In this document: one piece after another, positions 1 through 14,300 of the stretch
Layout of the letters: each line of letters begins with the position of its first letter
How positions within the stretch are numbered: position 1 is the stretch's first letter
Source: Petaurus breviceps papuanus
Taxonomy: Eukaryota; Chordata; Mammalia; Diprotodontia; Petauridae
Direction of reading: 5' to 3'
Length of the DNA stretch: 64,000 nt
Assembly: GCA_028583685.1 (NCBI GenBank)
Contig: JAMXIF010000042.1
Location: forward strand, 16,599,031 to 16,663,030
Made by a program: the position numbers and the translations under genes
The notes under the pieces: generated by a model
What the model was told of the DNA's origin: nothing
Databases searched by the model: none
The model's input: the letters and a program-made list of their open reading frames with translations, nothing else

Positions 1-175
1 CTTAAATTCAACATCCAAGACTAAACCCTTCTCTCTTCCAAACATTCTTATTTCTGTTTAATGTACCACCATTCTTTCAGTCTTCCAAATTAAGGACCTC
101 AATATTATCCTTGTGTCATAACTCTCCCTTCACCTCACACATCCAATCAGTTGCCAAATTTTGCCATGTCTACCT
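1..175 (+). repeat. L2 LINE fragment (region 3' of the RT domain)
   Basis: The text from CTTAAATTCAACAT to CACATCCAATCAGTTGCC is the L2 segment just after the reverse transcriptase. It continues beyond the left edge and is followed at once by a second L2 piece taken from further upstream in the element, so two copies abut here. Confidence 0.65.
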
Positions 176-2172
176 TCACAACATCTCTACCCCTTCTTGC
201 TTCCCAAGACCTAGTCCTCTATCCCATCTCAGCCAACCACCAAGATACCCTTGATTTTTACAATGCTCACAAACATATCACCCCCACATCTAAGAATTCT
301 GAAATCTCCTTATCCATCCATAATTCACTGACTTTTCACCTCTCCCTCTGCTTTTCTTTACCAAATTCTACTCCCCATTCTCACCATGATCCTCACTCTT
401 TTGATCCCTCAATCCTCTTCCAGGCCATCTCCCCTGAATGAGCCACTTTTTTTTTCTCTCCATGCTGACTTCTTGGTGAACCAATTCAACTTTACACTGT
501 TTCTTAAATCCCAAGCCCCCTTATTTCACTAAATATGTCCTTTGGACTCACCTTTGGACTACTCTCATCATTTGCTGCCTTTGATGCTGAATAAAAGATG
601 GAGAAAATCATGCAACCATTCTGATTAGATCCACTACCAGTTTATGTTATACAACCTCGACTGGGCCCTCAATACTGCTAAGCAATTTTACAATACCTCC
701 CTTATCAACTCACTACCCCATTCTTCACAGTGACTCTCAAACTTTTTTATTTCTCCTCAAACATTCCATGGCTCCCCCTCCCCCAACTCTCTTGGCTGAG
801 AACCTTACTTTATATTTTACAGAAAAAAACTGAAGCCATTTGTTGTGAATTCCATCTTCCTCATCTCAGGTTGATGCCTTCTACCACTATCTCACCACTA
901 TCTCCTCCTTCATTTGTCTCACATGATGCAGTGGCCTTGCTCCTTACCAAGGCTAAACTCTCTACTTTTTCAAGCGATTCCTCCAACAGACTGTCCCCCC
1001 TGTCATCTTCACTCTCTTTTATTTTCAATTTCTCCCTCACTATTGGTTCATTCTCTACTGCCTACAAATATGCCCATGTCTTTTGAATCCTGAAAAAAAA
1101 AAACCCACTTGATCTTCCAATCCCTGCAATTATCCTATTATCTCTTCTGCCTTTTGTAGTTAAACTACTTGGAAGGCTGTCAACACTAGTCGCCTCCACT
1201 CCTCTCACTCTCTTCTTAATCTCTCATAATCTGGTTTCAGGCATTATCATTCCACAGAAAGTGCTCTCTTCAAACTACCAACTATAGTTCCAAAGTTACC
1301 AAAGATCTCTCTTAGCAGCCAAATCCAATGACCTTTTCTCAATCTTTATTCTCTGACCTCTCTGCAGATTTTGACATTGTTGATCATACTTTCTTTGACA
1401 CTCTCTTCTCTCTAGGTTTTAGGGATACCACTCTATCCTGGTTCTGCTCCTACCCAACTGACTGCTCCTTCTCAATATACTTTGCTGGATCTTCATCCAT
1501 ATCATGTCCTATAAATGTAGGTGGACCTCAGGGTTCTATCATAGGTCCTCTACTCTCCTCCCTCTAAACTACTTCACTTGGAGATCTCATCTGCTCCCAT
1601 GGATTTAATTACCATCTCTATGCTAATGATTTCCAAATCTACCTATCCTGTCCCAACCTCTCTGCTAAACCTCTACCTTGCCTTTCCCACTCTCTTTTTC
1701 AGACATATCAAACTGCATGTCCAAAAGACTTTTTAAACTTAACACATACAAAACAGAACTCATTAACTTTCCCCCCTAAACCCTTGCCTACCTCCTCCTT
1801 TCCCTGTTATGGCAGAAGGCAATATAATTCTCCAGGTCTCTCAGGCTCACAAGCTAGGAGTCATTCTCAACCCCTCACTATCTCACACACACCCCCATAT
1901 CTAGTCTGTTGCCAAAGCCTGTTGATTTCACCTTCTCTCCTCCTCTTACATTGCCACTACTCTAGTGCAGACCCTTATCATCTCATGACTGGACTACTGT
2001 GCTAGTCTGCTGGTGGTCTGCCTGCCTCAAGTCTCTCCCCATTCCAATCTATTCTCCATTAAACCACCAAAGTGATTTTCCTAAAGTGCAGTTTCAACAA
2101 TATCATATACCTCCTCCTCCAATAAATTTCAGGATCAAATACAAAATCCCCTGATGTTCATTATTTAACTGG
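176..2172 (+). repeat. Decayed L2-clade LINE, most of ORF2
   Basis: One collinear but much-decayed copy of L2 ORF2. Landmarks are the region before the RT (CAACTCTCTTGGCTGAG near 785), the RT motif DFDIVDH (about 1,366), GGPQGSIIGPLL (about 1,518), a decayed YADD-type site reading FNYHLYAND (about 1,604-1,630), and the 3' part ending near AAATACAAAATCCCCTG. Many stops and frameshifts make it inactive. The short pyrimidine-rich open frames in this stretch are remnants of it, not genes. Confidence 0.75.
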
Positions 2173-2233
2173 GTTTATATAGATTTAAATGTGGCCAAAG
2201 ACTATTTATTGTACTAATGGTATCATTAAATAC

Positions 2234-2327
2234 CTTTAAGGTGAGTGCTATTCTGAAGAAAATCGTACCATTGGTTTCCCTCGATATTAGGTGGTGACAC
2301 AAGATCATCATCTTCATCTTTCAAATA
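2234..2327 (-). CDS. ANAPC4: ANAPC4 exon 21 (residues 473-503), leftmost exon in window
   Basis: Encodes YLKDEDDDLVSPPNIEGNQW then YDFLQNSTHLK, with an acidic run as in human. A GTATTT donor follows after the first base of the next codon. Exon 22 is not between 1 and 2,233, which is LINE sequence. Confidence 0.95.
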
Positions 2328-5300
2328 CTAGAAATAAATTATTTAGAACTTAAACTCAAGAAACCAAGACATTTTGTTAAAAAAAAAAAAGTAAGTGTTT
2401 CTACTTAATGTTATTCATGTATAGCAGTGTATCCACCTCACTTTTAGATCTCCTGGAAGTGACTGATTACCATTAGCCACACCAAATTAGGTGACCAAAT
2501 CATACCATGTATAAAACTACTAAGTACATAGAGATTGTTATACATTATAGTCTCTGTAAAGAAAAGAGTGTTTAAATTTGAAAAGCTCTATTTCTAGGAA
2601 AAAAATTTTAATTGTGTTATTAGTTATAAAATTATTTCATAATTGTTTATAAATGATCGTTATCTACTGTGGAATCTAGCATACTGCCACCACTCAACAA
2701 GTGTTAATTAAGACTAATACTACCATAAATTTTTACAGATTAGATAAGTAACATGATAACCAACTTCAATAAAGATTTTACCTGACCAACTCTTTCTACA
2801 TTGAAGTACTTTCCTTTTCGATTATAAAGCTCTGGAGCCTAGAGGAAACAAATATATTATAAGACTCAGTACAAAGTCAATCTCATTTGCTTAAAAGTGA
2901 ATTATCAGTCATAGTTTTATAATCTAGCATGTGCATTTTCCATTATGAAACATGAGATCAAATACAACTCAAATCAGTTTATTTAAAGGTCAGATGAGTG
3001 TGACAAACAAGCATTAATGTTCACTGATTTACTCAATACTCAAATAAACCTGTGATGATGTCAATTTCCAGTTATTTTAAACTTGATTCAGGCTTTTATT
3101 AAACTACAATAAATGTTATTACATCTTTCTAATGAAACAGAGTCACCACTGTGGTTCTCAGAAGAAAGACAATATTATAACAAATTCTGGTCCCTACCTC
3201 ATTGAAATGCTCAGTAAGAAAATCAGCAACAAATGTGATATCTTTTTGAGTCATCTGCCAAAAAAAGAAAGAGAACAAAAATTTTCTTAAGAATCAAACA
3301 TTTTTATATAAAAAAAAACTTCTCAAATAAATGTTAAAACAACCAAAAAAACATTATTTTGTCACTTAATGAATGGTACAGGAACTCATTTAAATTATTT
3401 TTTCCAGAATAAGCTCCAACATTTAAAGCTCATACAATTACAAGATCATGAATTCATAGGGCAGAGGCAAGTATTAAGAAATGAAAAGCCTACTTATTCC
3501 TTGACTCAACCAAGCAAATAGCTCTTAAATTCCTTATCCTTAAGAGGTCTTGGAAGGGAGATTTCAGGATCAAAAGGGATCCAGTTACAACTGCAAAGAC
3601 AGTTCAGAACTGTTCTCTACAGCATTACTGGTATCCTATTTTTGATGAAGTATGGCAGTTTCAAACAGCTTGATTCTGGTTTCACCTTTGAGCTGAGGTC
3701 ATGACAGAGTCGTGACTGGGTCACCTTCTTTAACCCAAGTGCAGTTCTCTAAAGCTATTACATCTAAGTACAAGGAACAGCACTGAAAACTGGTAACCCA
3801 TCTGGTGTATAGTCAGTATTTAATAAATGCTCGTTGACTGATTGATTACTCAGACTGAAAACAATCCTGCACAAGATATGCAGAGCATAGAGCATTAGGG
3901 AGATTGATTCTGTTCAATTAAGGCTGATTTAGTCCATCTGGCTCCAGGATAGACAATGCCTAACCCATCTTAGTCACTATTTTTTAAGATAAAGAAGGAG
4001 ATTCCACTGTCACACCTGCCAAGTCATTTAAATGTTTCACAGTTCTCTGAATTAGAAGTAAAAATTTTCATCACCAGGAACCAAACTTGTATTGCATCAA
4101 TTAAAGTATTTAATCCCTTTATTATCAAGAGAACTTACAAAGGAAAATAGACTTCAAAAAGATAAAATGAAGACTATAAAGATACTTGTTTTGTGTATAG
4201 TGAGATCACTGATTCATTAGAGCAAAGATCAAAATCAAATTAAAAGGGTAAAGATGAGACGACAAAAGCATTCTAACAACCTGATAATGAAAAATTGGAA
4301 ATCAGTAAAAAAAAAAAAGAAACTGACATGGATTATTTTTATTTTCTACTAAAGTATAGGCAACTGCAATAACTTGGTCAAAGAGTCAAGAAAATGCCAA
4401 AGCCAGCAATCACATGATCTCCTTTCTATGCCAAGAAGTATGGTAGATAAAAGAAATAACAATCTAGAATATAAACTTAATTGAAAAATACTAAAGAATA
4501 CAAAATTATGAACAACATTCCCTCCAAAATGAAAGAAAGAGTTGTAGGAGGGAAAATTAGTCTAAAGAAAGCTTGGCATAAGCTCCAACCAAGAAAGACT
4601 ATTAAGAACTTTTATAGTTAAAAATGAAAGAACAACAAAGAAACATAAAAGGGAAAAGATATGTCAACACTGCCATAACATGCTATTTTCATCTTCGAAG
4701 ACAATGGAATGACATTTGGCCTTAAACATAAAAATACAAACAAACAAACAAAAAACCCCAACCCCCTGTATTGCATCAATAAACAGAAATGGCACAAAAG
4801 AAAACAACACTGTCTAGTTGGGTTAAACAAAACAAATATAATAGAGGTCTGTGCTGGATCTTATATGGGGTTAAGGGATTGATTCTCAAACTCACAGGTC
4901 CATAAATTTAGAACTAGAGGATCTTGGTGGTCATAGGGCCTGGTTAGTTTAAATTCCAGCTCTGCCACATTTTTGTTGCTTCCTTTTCCTCAAATATAAA
5001 AGATGCTATAATTAACAGCTAGGTTATAATGTACTTTTCAATCAATGAATTAGAGATCAACTAGCTCAAATCTCTTATTCTGCAGATGAGGAGGCTGAGA
5101 TGCAGAGATGGTGACTTGTCCAAGGTCACACAGGTATCAAGTGGCTAAGCTGGGATTCAAACTCTCTCTGGTTTCCCAATCTAGTGCTTTTTTGCACTGC
5201 ACCAACTAAAAAGGGGAAGATGCCAAATGATTTAGGAAAATACAATGGTCTTATTACCAAAAAAAGGTGATCAAGAGGACATCAAGAACTATAAATTTCA

Positions 5301-8300
5301 GCTACAACTACTGTTACAACTATTATTACTACAATTACTATCATTATTTTACTGACCCAAATGACTACCTTTTCATTTCTAATCTTTATTAAGAATGATC
5401 TACATAAGAACGGAGAGTACATTTGAGGAAAATGAATGGGACCAGTTAAATTTTTACAAAACTTTCTATAGCAGACTATACATCTTCATTAATTTGACTT
5501 ATTAAAAATTAGAGAGATTATAAGATCCTCCTGTTTGTTGATTATAAAAACAAATTTAGTACAGCAAAATGAGTGCATCCCACGCACATGTTAAGATCAA
5601 ACAAAATTCACTGAGAAACAACAAAAGAGACCTTTACCTAGAGTTTCTGATTATTAATATAAATGAGGTACAAAAGGGAGATATGTGCTCATTAAAGATA
5701 CCTACCACTGCCAAAGGGTATCCTTAAATCCAAATGGTAGAGGTATTATTCCCTAGAGATCAGGACATGCTCCAGATGACATTATGCTGATTGCATCAGT
5801 TTACAAAATAATTATGTTAAGAAGCTTCCTCAACAAGATCCACAACTACTCTAACAAGATAAGCCTGAGAATTCACAAAGAGAAAACCAAATGACTAAAA
5901 ATGCCTACTGGTGAAATTATGGCAAGCAGCTGGATTGGCAGCCCACTGAATTACCACAACAGTACATGTATCTTAGACACTGCAGGGAGCCAATGAACTG
6001 GGCACAGAATTGAAGAAAAAAGTAAAGTGGATTATATTTAGAAAACTGTGAAGTACTTAGCACAGGATTTGGCACACAGTAGGAACTTAATAGATGTTTA
6101 CTGACTAACAAAGAGTGTTAAAAGTATTCAGGCTGTGCTTAACATGAAAAGCAATTTTTAAAAACACCAATGCTCTGCCAGTGATGCTATATGGCTAGTA
6201 GAATCCTACAATTTCTGAAGAATCAGAACTGCTGGTGACCCAAAGGAAAAACAGAGATTTATGAAGGCTGTAGCATATTGCCAGTGATGACTAACATGCA
6301 ACAAGTAGTGTTAAAGATACCATCCAGGAAACATATGATCAGAAAAAAGAAAGGACTAATCATATAGTAAAAGTAAGGGATAAGGGATAACAGATGAACA
6401 TCTCAAGAGCTACAACTGCTGAAAGGCCTCCAGTGTGCTGGGTAGATTTTCTACAGAGGATGCATGGAGAAATGCATGAGATTAAAAAGGCATGAATGGG
6501 TTGTGATCAGCACCATGGAAAGGAGCATACAGAATGACTGGATTATAGGTCCTTTGAATTACCAAAGTATAAATGGCTAGTATTCAATGATTATTAGAAT
6601 ACACTTTGCAAACAGGAGTTAGTTTGACAAACTGCATCAATCTTAAATCTCTGTTGGGGCAGATTATGTATGTTGGAGGAATTTTCTTTCAGACAAAGTT
6701 TTAATAATGCATTTATACAATGTCTGCTATGAAATAAATATTTGACATTTACTGAATTTCTAGATTAATTATGTAACACTGCTTGGACTGCCAGGATAGC
6801 TGGGTTTTCTAAATCCTGGCAATTACCTGCTCTAGAAAAATATACTACCTTATTCAGTTCTGGAAGCACATGGTCTTCTGACATTCTCAACATTGCTGCA
6901 AAGATAAAGTTAAAATTATCTTTCAATGAAAACTACAGAAACATTTAATAGTAAGAAGAAATTTAGTGCATACCTTTTCTTTCACGGAACAAATTTCTTC
7001 CTTCAAAATAGTACTTTCTAGCACACAGTATCCCACGTTTTATGTCTCAGAAAGAAATACTTTCCTTCTAGGACTAGACACTATAAATTAGGATTAAGTC
7101 TTTCATCTGTGGTTTAAAGATGCCCTGACCTACCTCCTTCTTTATTCTGTTCAATCCTTTCATTCCATTTAGACAAACATCACTGACTTTTCATCTGTTT
7201 TTCCATTCTAAATTCTATGTCCTTTGTTCAAATGAAATAACATATGTGAAGGGCTTTACAAACCTTAAAGCACTATATAAATGTTAGCTTCTGTGATGAT
7301 GATGATGTCTATTTTTACAACAGTTTCTCCCTCTTAGCTACAGAAAAGGCTAATCTAACTATCACACTTTTTCCACAAAGCTTTGTTCACTGTAAGGCAT
7401 TTGATTTTTTCAAATTTTTCAATCCATCACCAAAAACATTTGCGCTATTATATACACATTATTAACTTAAATATAGTTAATATTTTAAGAATTGCTTATA
7501 TGTCACTGACTCTTTATATCCACTTTTAGGCATTATCTTAAAAAATGTACTTTGTGCAATGCCCAACACAATGATTATTACAAATCATTATTTAAGGTTT
7601 TTAAGCATTGGATGAGACAAGAAATAATTTACTAAATTTCCTCATTTCACAGATTAGAAAACTAAGCGATTAGACCAATGTCAAAGTACAAATTAGTGGC
7701 AGAGACTGAACTAGGACCTAAGTCTCTTAACCTCTTGTTTACTCTCTTTCCCCATATGAAACTATGATGATGGAGATTCATCAGAAACTTTCTTTTTTGT
7801 TGACTTGCAATGGGGGTGGCTAGGTGCAGCAGTGAGTAAAGCGCTGGCCCTGGAGTCAGGAGGATCCAGGTTCAGTTCCAGCCTCAGACACTTAACATCC
7901 ACACAAAAATACTAGCTGTGTAACCTTGGGCAAGTTAACCCCAATTGCCCTCCAAAAGGCAAAAAAAAAAAAAAAAGACTTGCAATGAAGAAAAAAATAT
8001 AAAATACTGTCACTTCAATAATCTTTGATTTAATCAGAATGTAATTCCTCAACCAACAGAGGTTGTAAACTCTTACATTTTTAGTAAATGTTATTTGAGA
8101 ATTGCAGCAATCAAGCAATATTCATCATTTAGTGGCCAAACTTTAGGTTCTAAACCGCTTCATGATTAACTAGGCTGATCTTTAGTCAAAAGACTAAGTC
8201 TGTTGCTGGGCTTACCATCAAAGCCTTTCCAGGTTCTACCCATGCACTGCTGGCACAGCACTCCAGAACCCAGAATCACCTTTGTGGTATGATAAGGCAG

Positions 8301-11300
8301 CAGCAGAGCAGGAATTTGGGAGAAGAAATAGCCAATTACTACTGTAAAATGCAATCAAGGCAGTGTGGTGTAGTGGCAAGATGCCAGCATTAGAATCAGG
8401 AAAAGATGAATTTAAATTATTCCCCTGTCACACACTGGCTATGTGAGCATGGGTGAGTTACTTAACTCTGAGAAAATGTTTCCTTCTAGGACTAGATGGA
8501 ATTAAACATAAATGGAGCTAAAGGCTAATATCTGTTCCAGGAACAAGGCAAAGTTATTAGATAAAAAGTCATAAATGCTATCATTATGGGTTTGGGGTTT
8601 CACCAGAAATGAAAGTTTTGAACATTACTGCATATATGGTTATTAATCTTTCTTTTCATATGTCAGGATTTTAACAGCAAATAATTACTATAGCCAGAAT
8701 CTCAGAGTTGGAAAGAGTCTCAGTCTCTCTTTATCCAACCTACACCCAAATAAGAAATCCCTCTACAGATCACTTGCCAAGTAATGATTTAGCCTTTGCT
8801 TTGCCTTGACCCAGCAAGTGGAACCCATCATATACTAGGTGAGCCCATTCCACTTCGAGTAAGTTACAAAGTTTTTTCTAATGGCAAGCCTACATTCACT
8901 TCTTTGTGACTTCTACCCATCGCCAGTCTAATTCTTCTTGAACATGACATTAAAGATGTTAAGACCATTCTCATGTCTCTCCAAGTCATCCCTTCTCTAG
9001 GTCAAGCATTTTCTTATTCCTTCAACCAACTCTTATACAATACAAACTTGAGGCTGTTCACCTTTATGCTTGCCAGTGTATACTGTATAGATCACAGTCC
9101 TTCCTAAAAGACACCACCCAAACTGAACAGAATACCCTAAACGTGGTTTGACCATGTCCCCTAATGTAGTCTACAATTATGTTAACTTTTGGGACTTATA
9201 AAACACACCACTGACTCATAGCAAACTTACAATAAAACCTCCAAGGTGCTTTCAAATGAACTGCTTATTTAGCCATGCTTTCTCTATACAGTACTTATGA
9301 AGCTAATTTTATTGAACTGAAGTACCTAAGATTTTACATCTTTGCTCATTAAATTTTATCTTAATAAATTTGTCCCAATATTCTACTCTGCCAATATGTT
9401 TTTGGATCCTGAAACTATTACCCAATGTTACTTATGCCTCCTAGTAAGGTGATAAAGATATCACTTACACCTCTCCCTAAGTAGCTCACAAACACGTTCA
9501 CTAGTCAAGGGGGCCATGCACAGACTCATGAAGCACAAATGTAATCAGAGTCCAGTTGATACTGGGCACTTTGGGTCTTACCATTCAACTAGCTCTGAAC
9601 CCACCAAACTACATCACTGTATCTCTCTCACATCTCTCTTGTCATTTGACAATATGAGTCTCTGTCAAATGCCTTGCTAAAATCCAGGTAGCATTTCCCT
9701 AACCTGCCCATCTAGCAGCTCTGTCAAAAAAAAAGAAAAGAAACTTAGCCTGTGATATTGATTCTTGAGGCTTTCTGAGATCACCACTTATTAGACTCCA
9801 AGTCAAGCTTACTGGTCTATAGTTTTTACACTTCATTCTCTTCCTTCTCTAGAAAATTCAAACAAATCGGTCCTTTTTCAATCCTGTAGCACCTCTCCAT
9901 TCAAAATAATCTTTCAAATACCAATGACAGTATCTCAGCAATCCAATCTCCAAGTTCTCAGTATTCCAGGAAAGAGTTCATCTGGATCTGATGACTAGCT
10001 CATGCAGGGTAGCTGGCTGTTTTCCCTACTTATCTTTATTAGCCATTTTTGTCCTGTTCATTCCTATCTAAACATCATTCTCCCTGGCAGAGAAAATAGA
10101 AACAAAATAAGATAACCATAAATAAAAAATAAGAGGAATTAAAAAAAAATACAAGACAACAATACAAGAAATGACAAGCAGCTGTATTATTTGTAAGTAT
10201 ATATACATAAATATATGTAATCATGTTATGAGTTATATATGTGTTTGCTCTCTTTGGTTTGAACTTGTGATGAGGGGAAGTATAAAAATGAGTGAGATAT
10301 GTAATAAGTAATGTGAGAGTATAGAGATTTTTTAAAAATATAAGTTAAAGTTATATAGAAAAGTGTTTATTATTAATTACTACTTACTCAGTTGAAAAAA
10401 TACAAGTAAATCATTTTAGTATAGTGACTCTAGAATTAAGTTATTACTGCTAGCCATCAAGAACTGAAATTATTAAAACAAGCAGAAAGAAATATTCAGA
10501 TAATCTTACCTACATACAGCCATCGGAAAAATGCTTTGAAGTTTTTCATACTACTATCTATAACTCTAAACAAACAAAATAGAAAGGGTTAGTAATAAAT
10601 TTACTTTGGGTAGTTGGTTCCACTTATTTTTTTACTTACAGTGAGACAGAATTTATGTCTAAAAATTAATTTGCATAGCTTTCATTGCTATATTTCATCT
10701 TAACTACATGACAATTAGGACTTCAAGGACAAAATTCATAAATCTAACAAATCCAGAAATTATATTCCAAAACGGCACAAATTCGTTTCCATTTTAACAT
10801 CATGGCAAACAATTAAGATTATACCTGGTTCTAAGAAAACTTGCCACAAAATATAACATTCCTTCCAAGCATTCAGTAAAGTGTAAAATTTTTTTCTAAC
10901 TTTGCAAATAAAGGAAATCAGAAAAAACTGTTTTCGGCATTATCCTCACAATACAAAAAATATGCTCACTAGTCAATATAAAGAAAAAACATCAAGACCA
11001 AGAGAAAATCATTACTGTAGAATTTCTACTGTGGCAATACTTGTGGTCTCAAAGGACGTTATTTTTAGAAAATAATTTCTGATCTTCACAAGTACTAATA
11101 GGACTACAAAAAGTGAATTCCCCTGTTACATACAGATTTAAACCAAAAATAAGTTCTCTAAATCAATTTTCATTTTGCTTAAATTCCTTTCTGGATACAG
11201 AAGTAGGCGTCATTTAAGCTTATAAATGTTATGATCATTATTAAAAGTAAAAAACATGACACTTGTATTACACATATCCTCTCCAAATCTCGAAGTCCTC

Positions 11301-14300
11301 TGCAAACATTAAATTGAACAATACTCTTGGGTAGATTAGGTCAGTATGACTGACCTCACTGTATATATAGTAAGAAATCTGAAGTACAAAATTATTAGGT
11401 GACTTATTTTAGGTTCCTGAGCAATATCTATTAGCACCAACATGATCACACCACTACTATCTCAAAGAAAAAGAAATTCTTATCATTTCTATGAAGTTCA
11501 GGAATGTCAGACTAAAACACCATAGTCCAAGAATTGGAAGAGATGTTAGAGGTCATCTAAACTTAAATCTGCCACCCCACTTAAGAATCCCATCTATCTA
11601 ACTCAACAAACTTTTAAGAAGCATCTACTAGGTGCAAAGTATTTTGCTACAGCACTGACATGTGACTATCTGGCCTCTGTGTAACACTTCTAGGAATGAA
11701 GAATTGCCACTTCAAGAGATTACACATTTCATGACCAACCTTGAGCTGAATCTCTCCTGTAATTTCTACCCATTGATCCTACCTCCACTCTCTGGAATTA
11801 CACAAAAGAAATTTAATCCATCTTTTTCAGATGACAGCTCTTCAACTATTTAAAGACAGCTATCATGTTCTTCCAAGTTCAACTATTCCTCATGACAAAT
11901 TAAATTACTCCCTTTACCATCCTGACTACTGCTCCTCTAGACATGCTCCATTATTCACTGTCTTTAAATGCAGCACCCAGAATAAAGCACAATATTCAAG
12001 ATATAATCTTAAATATATTCAAGATGTAATCTGATCAGTATACAACAGCGTAGAACTACCATTTTCTGCTGCAGCCATTATAATTCTACTATGTGCATTA
12101 TACTGGCAAGTACAAGATAACCCCTATCAGTATGATTTCACCAGTGTGGGGAACTCTCTTCTCCACCTGGATGTTATTCAGCAGATTCTAAATCACAGTT
12201 TCAGAGCAGGAAGAGATAGAAAATCCCATCCAACCTCATTCATCTTACAGAAGAGAACAAGAAGGCTAAGAGAGAGGTTAAATGATTTACCCAAGATCAC
12301 ACAGGTAGTAAAATGCAAGTCCTAGGAACCTGCCTGAGGGAAAAAAAGGTAAATGACTTGCTCACGGTCACACATTTAGGGAGTGATATATGGATTTTAA
12401 CTGGGGTCTTACAGACTCCAAGCCCAACATTTTATGTTCTACACCATACAACCACTATGACAGCATGTAGTAGATAATTAACAAATGAATTAATGAGACC
12501 CAAGTTTACATTAGTTATTTTTTAAGTAATCACACTGTTGACATATTGAGCTTGCATTCGACAGATACGCCAAGCTTTTTTTTTTCACTTTTAATATATT
12601 TAGTCAATATTTAAAGTTTCATTGAATCTCTTCCTCTTCAACTAGATTCTGCATCTAAACTGAGTATAGGCATAAAGTATAGTAGTTAGGAGCTTTGGCT
12701 AACTGACTTTGAGCTATTTAACTTTTACTGCTTCAACTGTTCTATCTGTAAGATGGAATAAGAGTACTATGCTATAAGAACCTCAGAGAAAAGAGGATTT
12801 AAAATATAAAAATTGGTGAAATTAACCTTCACTTAATTAATATTTACTGACTGACCACAAGAAATGTATTTACACTTGGGCTGTTAAGACAAAATAAAAT
12901 TTCTCTACTTTTAGGAAAAAACTCATCTTTTTCCTTTGGCTTTCTTAATTTTTTTATCTTCTTCAAAAAATAAATTAGGTCTTATTATTTAAGTTGTATT
13001 ATTAGGATGAAAAACAAAAACCAACATATATTTCTGATACTTACTGAAGAAGTTCATTTGCCTTTAATATGAAAGAACCCACAGAAGTAATAGCATCTAT
13101 GAAAAAAAGATAGGATTTTACTTATAAGCAAAAACAGCTTTAATGTAATCTACTGAGAAATAAACTGACTGCTACCTTCAATTCCAGTGGCATCTAGTCC
13201 AAGAGGTTCATATTTTTGTTTCCAAGAAGCCATTCCTTTCAATTCACTCAAATGGTACAATAGGGCCTCAGAGCCACTACCAAAGTAAAAGAAAACATGA
13301 TTTTTCAGTTATGCCCATCACTACCTACCACCATCATGGGTACTAAATACACAGCCTAAACATCACAATTTTCCAGACTAGAAGCTTAGAATATGTTTAA
13401 TTTGTGTTTTATTTTCTAAGATATCCCTAAGAACCTGAATGTATCATTCTGTCCTCATGCCTCCTGAAAGATGAATTAAAATGCAATTCAAATTACATTA
13501 CAATAGTTCATCCTGATATTATAAAACAATCTTCTTATATTTAAGTCTCAAATTAAAAGGCTAAAAACCATTAAGAGCACATGTAGGTTTTTACCATAGT
13601 TCAAATCGTAAATTCATCATTACTTCCTGATTTGTTTCACTTCCTCAAGGCAGAATAACAAGCTTCTTTCCAAATCTACGAAAAATAGGTGGGGGGAAGA
13701 AAAGAGCCAATCTATATGTGGCGGAGAAAACAATCTGGAGGTGATACATGGACTCAGCCACTGGCTCTTTAAATTCTAGTCCTATACACAATTCAACAAT
13801 TGATTAACTAAGATGATCACCTCAAACATGTAAAAAGTTTGGAGCCATGAGTAAGGGATAGTAGTCACTAGGTGATAAACCACTACAAGATTCTAGTTAC
13901 GTCAATTTCAACAGGAACAATGATAAAGTGTTCCAAATAATCATACCTCTGGAGGTGACTTATGACCAATTTTTGTATACTGGAGTATGAAGACTCTATA
14001 GACTGGCCAAGCTTTTTTAAGCCCTAATTAAGAAAAAAGAAATAATTCAGCATGCACCTAGGAAACGATGTGCCTCTTTAAAGGAAACAATAAAATAAAA
14101 TGTGTGCTTTACATTCTCAAGAGGCAGTATGGTATAATGCATAAAGTGTTAGGCTTAACAGCCAGAAGACCTGAGTTCAAGTCTCACCCTTGACATATAA
14201 AAAGCCTCTCTGACCTCTGGCAAAACAAACCACAAAACCTCTCAGGGTTCCAGACAACACTGAGACTATGCTTGCTGACTGAGTGGTAGAAGGGCACCTC

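Noticed and set aside
151-2005. Plus-strand frames of 73-118 codons as genes
   Set aside because: They lie in an L2 LINE (RT motifs DFDIVDH and a worn YADD site) and are pyrimidine-rich remnants.
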